Positions 57,405 through 64,000 of a stretch of 64,000 nt of DNA are shown here, in pieces. The notes beneath the pieces are model-generated. The model was not told where the DNA came from. It did no database searches and saw only the letters and a list, made by a program, of their open reading frames with translations. Both the position numbers and the translations under genes were made by a program. This DNA is from Armillaria gallica (Eukaryota; Basidiomycota; Agaricomycetes; Agaricales; Physalacriaceae), in assembly GCA_037576215.1 (NCBI GenBank), contig JBANDB010000001.1:868001-932000 (forward strand). The letters are read 5' to 3'. Numbering within the stretch: the first letter of the stretch is position 1; each line of letters starts with the position of its first letter.

Positions 57405-57898
57405 TGATAATTCTGTCTTGAGAACGAGGTTCACCTTCAATTTTGGAGTAAGTGCATCCGTATTCTCCGTTATATGAAACCGACGAAGAATCACAATGGC
57501 TTCGTTGATACCCACCAGTAGCTTTGTGGACCGAATGCACCTGATGATAAATATCGTTCATCCCCAAGACGCCCCCACATCCTCCAAATCTGTCGTTGGT
57601 ACACCCGTAGGGCCTCGTTGATACCCAATTGCCACAGAGCAGACCCACACACAATACATGGTTCGACCGTCACATATAGTGCCGTTTTGATAGCGGGTAC
57701 TGTGACAGTTCCGGAAACTCAGCCAGAATTTATTCAATGGCCTCTAGCTTTGCGTATCGAGAAGAATTTCTGAGTTCGTTCGTCCGATTCCTGGCTTTGA
57801 GCCTTTGGCGTCACGGACGAAAATGTAGCCAGCAAGACCTTGCTGGTGTTGAGAGCTTGTTGAGCCATTGCCAGAGCTTCGTTTATGAATACATCCAT
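57405..57898 (-). pseudogene. tad2: tRNA-specific adenosine deaminase (Tad2) pseudogene 2
   Basis: The minus strand starts MDVFINEALAMAQQALNTSK, the usual N-terminal helix of Tad2, then GYIFVRDAKGSKPGIGRTN in a shifted frame and RTNELRNSSRYAKLEAIE before an in-frame stop. Then follow TVEPCIVCGSALWQLGI with the PCxxC zinc motif, CTNDRFGGCGGVLGMNDIYH after a frameshift, and PKLKVNLVLKTEL. Zinc-ligand and catalytic residues are lost: HAE has become YAK. At least three frame breaks and one stop make it non-functional. The similarity runs through the whole protein with no intron-sized gaps, which fits a retrocopy. The living tad2 gene is not in this window. Confidence 0.85.
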
Positions 57899-59062
57899 CT
57901 GCAAATAATTCACTGATAATGTAAATGGTCGATGAACCCGGCAGTGGCAGTGGTGACGGTAAGGAGCCAAGCCTGAGATAAGGCGCAATGGGGATCGGGC
58001 CGGTCACAGCCGGTTCATCCAGTTTTTCCACCAAGACTACTCACCTTTATTCTTGCACCGGTACATACACCACACACCACCACCACCACTACCACCGCAC
58101 CACCATCATCATCGCAAAAAATGCCTGCAAGGACCTTGCACGCCTTTAATGCCGATTTAAAGTACGTAGACAATGGTTGACATTTTCTTCGCAGTAGCCC
58201 GCGATGCAATTGCTCAGCAGTATCATATTCTGCACATATAGGCTTCACTCTCTATCAATCTGACTCATAGCATCTGGCTAGTGGATCACAAGTTCATAGT
58301 GGTTGCCGGAGGAGCTCGAATGGTGGTATATTACCCGGTATGTCCTTGACTGCTTTGTCTGCCTTTCACCTGCCAACAAATTGCTTAGACAGTTCTCTTG
58401 AATAATTGTATACTTGGCTATTCCCCGCTCCCCAGAAGCTAGGTCGCGTTACCTTCGTGCCATGCTCGCAAGATGACAACCAAATCGCGTTCAAACGACG
58501 TCTACGCTATATCAATTAATCGAGTTCAAGCGCCCTCTGAAAGCGCGTCAAATCAGCTGTGGATGAAGGCGGACTATCACGTCCTCATGGATAATCGATC
58601 CAACGAAGCGTAGGTGCAACAGATCTACTCGCGTAACCTAAAGGCACAGGTCGACTGTGAATCATGGGATCACGAAGCGTATAGACGACGTCCCAGACGC
58701 GAACTCACGCGCTCATGTAACGCGCAAGGCCTCGTTGTCATCACTTGACCTTGTCAACAATCGAGTAAACTTGAGGCAGCTTTACTACTTAACCAGCATC
58801 TATGTAGCGGTCAGAAGAAGCTTGGTGAATGCCTCGAGACGTTAACGCGTTTACCGTGTTGCTCCCACCAGAATGCTCAAGTAACTTTAGCCCTTTCCCA
58901 TTATAGAAGACAAAAGGTAAGCGCTTACCAGATCTTGGCGCTTATTGTCCTCATATATAAAATATTAACGTGGGAATAGATACCGTTCCTCTGCCAACCG
59001 ACCGCCCACGTTTGAAACTTCAACTTCCAGCCTCCTACCACGAGCAATAGCAAACAGCAATA
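57899..59062. other. Intergenic with a CAC-rich microsatellite
   Basis: A (CAC)n/(CCA)n-rich tract lies at about 58068-58112. No gene was found between the tad2 remnant and 59063. The promoter of the four-TM gene should lie in the last few hundred bases. Confidence 0.5.
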
Positions 59063-59925
59063 ATGTCTACTTCTAACCACTATGGTCGTTCCGGGGTCCA
59101 GGGTCCTGTCCCCGATGCCGCCTCCCACGCTTATCATGGCTACGGAGCCATAGAAGCTGCCCTAGGTGAGCGCCTTCGTCGAAATCTGCTACCTGAGTAT
59201 CGAAACTTACCAGCCGATCGCAGGTCAAACCCAGGCTGCTGATAACAGCGCACCGCGCTATGTAGGCCGGGCCATCGGGATCCTTGGCAACATTACCAGA
59301 GCCTTGATCATCCTTCTATGCGCTCTCATCGCTTTCGCTATATTTGACGGAATTCTCAGCGCCATTAGTGGCGCCTTGATCGTCACTGGTCATTGGATCT
59401 TGCTTCACCTCAACCCCACCTCAAGCCCTTATTCCGAAGTCAGCTTGTGGTCGACATTTGTGCTTGGCTTTTGGGGATCCGCCGCCACAGCCATACCTTT
59501 CTGGTTACTGTATGGCTTGCTGGACTCCAACTTCAAATTCGTTCGTGCCGAAGAGTGTCTGTCAGCATTCCTCACCCTAGCCTTGGTCATTGCTAAAATT
59601 GGATTGGAGTGCATAGTTGGAGTGCCTCTGGTCGGGCACTTTGGTGTGACGACACTCAAGCTTGGAGATGCCATCTGTGTTGCGTACGTTGGAGTACTAG
59701 CCCTACTGCTGGGGATGGTGGGCATTATGGCTTTGCTCCTTCTTGCAGTATGGCTCTTTATCGTTTTTAGGAGATTGTACGTCCATTCATTCTCTCTACT
59801 TTGTATTATTATCTCACATCGGCGATGAACATAGAGTATCGGAGGCATTTCCTGATCCAGCCCCAGAGCTGCGCGGAGAGTTACGTCGTGCACTATACGA
59901 CGAAATACAACGTACTTACTTATAA
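59063..59925 (+). CDS. Four-TM membrane protein of unknown function, 248 aa
   Basis: Exons 59063-59165, 59224-59776 and 59835-59925 splice in frame to 248 aa; both introns are 58 nt. The N-terminal 45 residues are soluble and rich in Gly, His, Tyr and Ser (YGRSGVQGPVPDAASHAYHG). Hydrophobic helices lie at about 55-80 (ALIILLCALIAFAIFDGILS), 103-130 (STFVLGFWGSAATAIPFWLL), 142-170 (LSAFLTLALVIAKIGLECIV) and 187-216 (YVGVLALLLGMVGIMALLLL). The tail is charged (PDPAPELRGELRRALYDEIQ). No family was recognised. A decayed second copy of the middle part follows at 60000-60622, so the locus was once tandemly duplicated. Confidence 0.75.
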
Positions 59926-59999
59926 GTGTACGCCAAGGCTCCCGTCATGCACTCACTGCAAGGCCGGCCTTGCAGTACTGCGTAACACTGTTGTGTGTG

Positions 60000-60622
60000 T
60001 AGCGTCTGTCAGCGAGAAACTAATTAATTATTGCTTCACCTCAGCCCGCCCCAAACCCTTATTCTTATTCCAACGATCTTATCACGAGCCTAATCGTCAT
60101 ATATCTTGAAACCATCAATCCGATTCTTCCAGTCTTGCATCGACCTACATTCACAAAAGACGTCGCCGATGGGTCACATCTACGGGATGAATATTTGGGT
60201 GCTACGCTACTACTCGTTCTATCTGTTGCCTCGCGATATTTTCCATCATCTCCGCTTCCTAACGCGCTATTGCTCCCTCAGACGACATGCATTCTCTGTT
60301 CTTAACTGGGGGTCTACTACAGTGAAATAGAACTGGTGTCGCGAGAGATATCGAACCGAGTGTCGCTAGGGTGGGGCTGGGTTTGGCCCTCAGGTGGGTG
60401 TTGAGAATTTTCAAACTCGGATTGCATTGCGTGGCTGGGGTGCCTTTTGTCGGACACTACTATGTTATAGATACGCTCAAGCTTGACTATGACATACGTA
60501 CCATGTACACTGGGGGCAGTCATCTCCTTTGTGTTAATGGAGATAGTACCCCGCGTATTCTAAACTGGTTCGAGTCTATTCATGTTCGTTTGCTAAACTC
60601 TCCGTCGGAACCCTCTTGGTAA
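60000..60622 (+). pseudogene. Decayed tandem copy of the four-TM gene
   Basis: At 60037-60065 the DNA (TTGCTTCACCTCAGCCCGCC, then CAAACCCTTATTC) matches 59400-59434 in the gene. Later KLGLHCVAGVPFVGHYYVID then TLKLDYDI matches KIGLECIVGVPLVGHFGVTT and TLKLGDAI. The rest is lost or out of frame. Confidence 0.7.
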
Positions 60623-60984
60623 ATTTGAACCCTTTGATTCTCGAACTCGCTTAGTACGTACAATCTTCGCCGTGTATGTAGTTTTTGTTCTACCCGAAGT
60701 AGGCAGATTGTCAACAGTTGTGTCGGTGTACAAGAGAATTGATATTTACCCTGTTACCGTCGAATCACCACAAATTTCCCGGTTCGATTCCTGACTTGCA
60801 ATACTGTACACACAAACGAATGGTGAAGCAATCAACGTATCATTCATTCACTTGTTAGTAACACAGATATGGGGACCATTTTAGTCAACCCTTCTTCGCC
60901 GACGCCAGTTGAATGGACGCTCGACATGTAAAACAAAACAGAAATCTAATCTACGGATGTTGAACCCTTAGCTTGAACAAAGAT

Positions 60985-62760
60985 CTACCAAATCCTGGTC
61001 TCTAGCAACAAGTCGCTGCTGCCCTCCAAGCCAATGCAAGCTTTGAGGAAGGCATCAAGCGCGTTGCGCTGCCTGTTGAGACTGTTGACGACTTCGGTGC
61101 CTACATAAACAAATGAGCTGGATTGGAACAGATAGCAACAAAAAAATCTACCAGGCTTGACGAGCGGCGCCTTGAGCATGTACGACAGCAACGAGAGGAC
61201 GCTGTAGAGAGGCTTGAACTCGCCAGTCTCAGCCTTGCGGTACTTGACGCGGGTGAGGAGCTCCGTGAGGATAGCCAAGTCGAGGATCAAAGGCGTAGCA
61301 AGCAGGGAATCCTACAAAATGAATGAGAAACAAAGATAAAAAGGGTTCGCATGACATACCTCGCATTCGTTGAAGATGTTGATGGTCGACCGACCGCCGC
61401 AGAAGATCTCAGAATAGTACTCGTCGATGGCCCTCTTGGAGTCGCCGACGGCAGGAACGTACTTGATAACCACGACATGGTCGGGGTGCTCACCCTTACC
61501 CTCGGTACCGGGCTCGGGAGCCTTGAACAATAGCCTGTTCGCATCGACCATATCATCCACGACGCTGCTCTTGCTGATCTCCTTACTCCTGAACTGCCTC
61601 TCTGCAGAAAGGTTGTGGCCATCGTTGTTACCAAGATGGTTGTACGACGCGATGGACAGCGGCTTGATACCGGCATTGACGAGGAACTCGGCCAAGACAG
61701 ACTTGAGTTTGGTCTGGCCCGACTTGAGATCGTCACCACCGATGAACGACTTTTCACGTTCAGCGAGCTCGATGATACCAGGAACGAAGGTGTTCTGGGG
61801 AGCACCATTGATGAACGGCTCGCCCTCGAGAACCGCAGCAACTGCGAAGACAGAAGAAGGGGATACTTCTGAGTGAGAGGCCTTGATAGCGTTCAGGATG
61901 TTGTCGGCGGTGTCGTTGACGCCGGGGATAAGGTCGCTGTAGCGTTCAGTGTTGGCAGTCCAGAAGACGACAACACGGTCGAGGCCATTGTCCTTCTTAA
62001 ACTTGCGAATGTCGGCGCGGATATGCTCAAGATGGGCTTGCTTGTCGGAGCCTGGGATGAGGTTGTCCGCGCGGGCCTCTTGGTTCGCAGCGATGAAGTC
62101 AGGGTAGTAAATGGAAGGGAGGGGCTTAATCTGAGCCAGGTGGGGAGCGACTTGGCGCTGGAGGTCATAGTCAAGAACACGGGCTCTTTCCATCGCTTTG
62201 TCCAAAGACAAGCCAGAGATGTCCCAACCACCGAGAACGAGGTCGTTGGGGTGCACCATGGGCAACACATCGGACACTGGGACGTGAATGTCCTTGCCAG
62301 TGGCGGTCTCAGTACCGATGCGAACGGTGGAAGCACGAAGGAGGGAACCAATGTAGTTGGGCTGCTGCGGGCCCGATTTCGTGTGCCAGGTGACATTGTG
62401 GCGATTGGCAAGAATAGTCGCACACAAAGTGGTACCATTGTTTCCCCCCATACCGATCATCATCAGACTGGAAAAGAAGCGTCAGAAATGTAAAGGCAAC
62501 AGCGACGACCGCACATACCCAGTCTTCGAAACTTGGCGTTTGGTCTGGAATTCGAACGACTCGACGGTCGGGTTAACGATATACTGTCCATTGACAACGG
62601 TGATATTGGCATTACGGTTGTGGAATTTCGCAGTGATGTGCTCGTCGGTAAACGAGGTGTTTTCGGACTGCACGACGATGGCGTGAGGCCGACGAGCAGC
62701 GGTAGGGTGAACAGGCAAAACCAGTTCAGGGGTAGTGTATCCGGAATCGTTGGGAGCCAT
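60985..62760 (-). CDS. INO1: Inositol-3-phosphate synthase (myo-inositol-1-phosphate synthase)
   Basis: Exons 62760-62519, 62467-61360, 61311-61152 and 61100-60985 give 541 aa, the normal size; introns are 51, 48 and 51 nt. The enzyme converts glucose 6-phosphate to 1D-myo-inositol 3-phosphate with NAD, in the cytosol, as the first step of inositol and phosphatidylinositol synthesis. Visible: the Rossmann loop GMGGNNG at about 86-92, [67 protein letters not shown] and the catalytic-site segment [16 protein letters not shown]. The last exons give [18 protein letters not shown] and the conserved terminal [15 protein letters not shown]. All are intact. It is divergent from HAT1 over about 1 kb. 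Inositol-responsive control is usual for INO1 in fungi; a CACGTG box in the shared upstream region could serve this. Confidence 0.97.
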
Positions 62761-63785
62761 TACGGATAGATATAGATGTGAATGCGAAGTAGATGGACAA
62801 GTAAGAACTTAGAATCGTATGATGAACCCGGCCGTCGTGTGTTTCGAGCCGCGGTGAGAGTTGTGGGAGCTACAGAGCTGGTTCGAGTACATGCACAAAT
62901 GCAGTGACCCGAGGAAAATGTGGTTATCTGCTAGGGGGGACGAAGAAGCAGACGATGAGAGTACTACTTCAGAGAGACAAGGCTTTTATATGGATGGACA
63001 ATGTGGTAAGGAGTAAACAGGTTGGCAAGGTACCGGCTATTTATCGAATTCTTTCGAAGTCCGGCATGCCGGTGGCGGTTATCATCGTACGATAATGTGC
63101 CGTAAGCAGCCTCCTCCGACGGCCTTCCGCCTGTCAGTGTCTCTGGATGGAACAATGCCATTGTGAAGCAATGTACTGTATCGTCTGTTCGTAAGGCGCT
63201 AGACCGTCATAAGCATGCGTCGCTGTAAAAACAAAAAATGTATTTCACCACTACCGTCAGTGAGCTACGGTATCCGTCCGACGGTCGTACCACCCACATC
63301 GGTTCTATAGGCCGTGACACCAAATGACGCGTTTTCGTTGCATGAAATCTACTGCCGCAACCCGCAAGATAAGGATGTATCACATAAAAGTCTGGGCGCG
63401 CTACATACCGTATGAATTATCTGCCTTGAACCAATTCCCAAGAAACAGCATTACGATTTTTGACTGGCAGTTTGCAACAGCAGTAGAGTCTGGGTATGGG
63501 TGAGGATCATGATGGTGCAGTATCAAGTTTGAAGGTCGCATTTCTCGCGCGATGACGTCACGAGCGTGTTTCATTTGTTTGTTCGTCCATCCCACGTGAT
63601 GATCTCGGCGTTTACCGAACGTCACAAACAATAACTGTTTTTGGACACGCGCCGTTTCTTTCACTTGCCACCACCTTTAGTATCCCTTCAACAAGTCCAA
63701 GCCTACGCGACAAAAGCCCGGGTAAACATTACTTCGCCCTTGTGCTGCATTCATCTCTCTGCTTTCCGCGTTACGCACACAAAAA
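62761..63785. promoter_or_regulatory. Divergent INO1-HAT1 upstream region with CRE and CACGTG boxes
   Basis: This is the only region between the start codons of INO1 (-) and HAT1 (+). It has a perfect CRE palindrome TGACGTCA at 63553-63560 and an E-box CACGTG at 63593-63598, 190-230 bp before the HAT1 start. Such sites bind bZIP and bHLH factors respectively; basidiomycete use here is inference. The Ino2/Ino4 site of yeast has the related core CATGTG. No gene was found inside. Confidence 0.45.
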
Positions 63786-64000
63786 ATGGCTGAATGGGCC
63801 ACAGACTCAAATGAAGCGCTCAAGCTCTCAATGGGTGAGCACGGCGGCTCCGGGAAGGAAGACATGCACTCAATACTCGCATATAGTACGAGCAGACGCA
63901 GACAAGGAAATGTTGGGTGACGATGAAACCTATGAAGACTTTCATCCCCCGTTCACCTATCCTGTACGTGCTGAATCCTTTCAACTGGTCTGGCTTGGTT
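63786..64000 (+). CDS. HAT1: Histone acetyltransferase type B catalytic subunit, N-terminus, partial
   Basis: Exon 1 (63786-63834) and exon 2 (63896-63963) give MAEWATDSNEALKLSM, then a short acidic linker and YEDFHPPFTYP; a further intron starts with GTACGT at 63964. The W.(S/T).SNEALKLS start and F.P.FTYP segment are those of Hat1, which acetylates new histone H4 at Lys5 and Lys12 with Hat2/RbAp46. The window ends before the catalytic domain, so the call rests on about 39 residues. The acceptor of intron 1 could also be 6 nt downstream. Confidence 0.7.

Larger units (their letters stand above)
55460..57898 (-). repeat. Large inverted duplication, right arm
   Basis: Counterpart of 45425-47600 on the opposite strand. 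Clear matches: 56440-56600 with 46855-47030 (ACTACCGATACTCAGGCAAG versus ACTACCGATATTCAAGCGAG), 56780-56960 with 46690-46520, and 55640-55880 with 47470-47230. It is slightly longer than the left arm because of the tandem units at about 56030-56460. It carries a tad2 remnant at its outer end, as the left arm does. Confidence 0.7.

Noticed and set aside
58060..58115. CAC-rich tract as a possible regulatory element or minisatellite array
   Set aside because: Simple imperfect trinucleotide repeat of the type common in fungal intergenic DNA; no larger order.
60779..60800. GGTTCGATTCC resembling a tRNA B box
   Set aside because: No A box, acceptor stem or anticodon arm could be placed within the 70-100 bp upstream.

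Overview
The window reads as nuclear DNA of a basidiomycete fungus, most likely an Agaricomycete. Its genes are split by introns of about 48-60 nt with GT-AG ends. The best-preserved genes belong to families typical of mushroom-forming fungi: GSTFuA/etherase-type glutathione transferases, monocarboxylate-porter-like MFS carriers, an F-box/WD40 protein, an RRM protein with a G3BP-like C-terminus, a Kv-type channel, inositol-3-phosphate synthase and HAT1. No rRNA, tRNA, CRISPR array or bacterial-type operon was seen.

Left half (about 1.2-32.0 kb): a direct tandem triplication with a period of about 10-10.7 kb. Copies A (about 1190-11470), B (about 11471-21345) and C (about 21346-32007) carry the same order of parts: GST (+), a decayed membrane-protein gene (-), a decayed F-box/WD40 gene (-), a small one-TM/coiled-coil gene (+), a decayed gene with a possible mitochondrial presequence (+), and a second, related membrane-protein gene (-). 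The GST is open in all three copies. The TM/coiled-coil gene is open in B and C but has a nonsense codon in A. Copy A also has a local tandem duplication of about 0.7 kb, B has a 651-bp Tc1/mariner-like MITE, and C has a different 568-bp insertion; the other copies act as empty sites.

Middle (34.0-41.1 kb): two more, diverged GST genes (D and E) extend the cluster to five. They are followed by a short-chain dehydrogenase/reductase gene whose 3' third may be damaged, and by a multi-exon MFS transporter. The grouping suggests a detoxification or secondary-compound neighbourhood, which is inference. About 41.1-45.4 kb has no supportable gene.

Right half (45.4-64.0 kb): two diverged arms of a large inverted duplication (about 45.4-47.6 kb on + and 55.5-57.9 kb on -) each begin with a broken, apparently intronless copy of the tRNA adenosine deaminase gene tad2. 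They enclose a protein with two tandem RRM units, a Kv-like potassium channel with a TVGYGE filter, and a conserved 170-aa protein. Beyond lie a four-TM membrane protein with a decayed duplicate behind it, INO1 (-), and the first exons of HAT1 (+). INO1 and HAT1 are divergent over about 1 kb that contains a perfect TGACGTCA and a CACGTG box.

The most unusual content is genome architecture: a recent triplication with different fates for each gene, transposon insertions datable by empty sites, and an inverted duplication flanked by tad2 retro-pseudogene candidates. No wholly new enzymatic system could be demonstrated from sequence alone.
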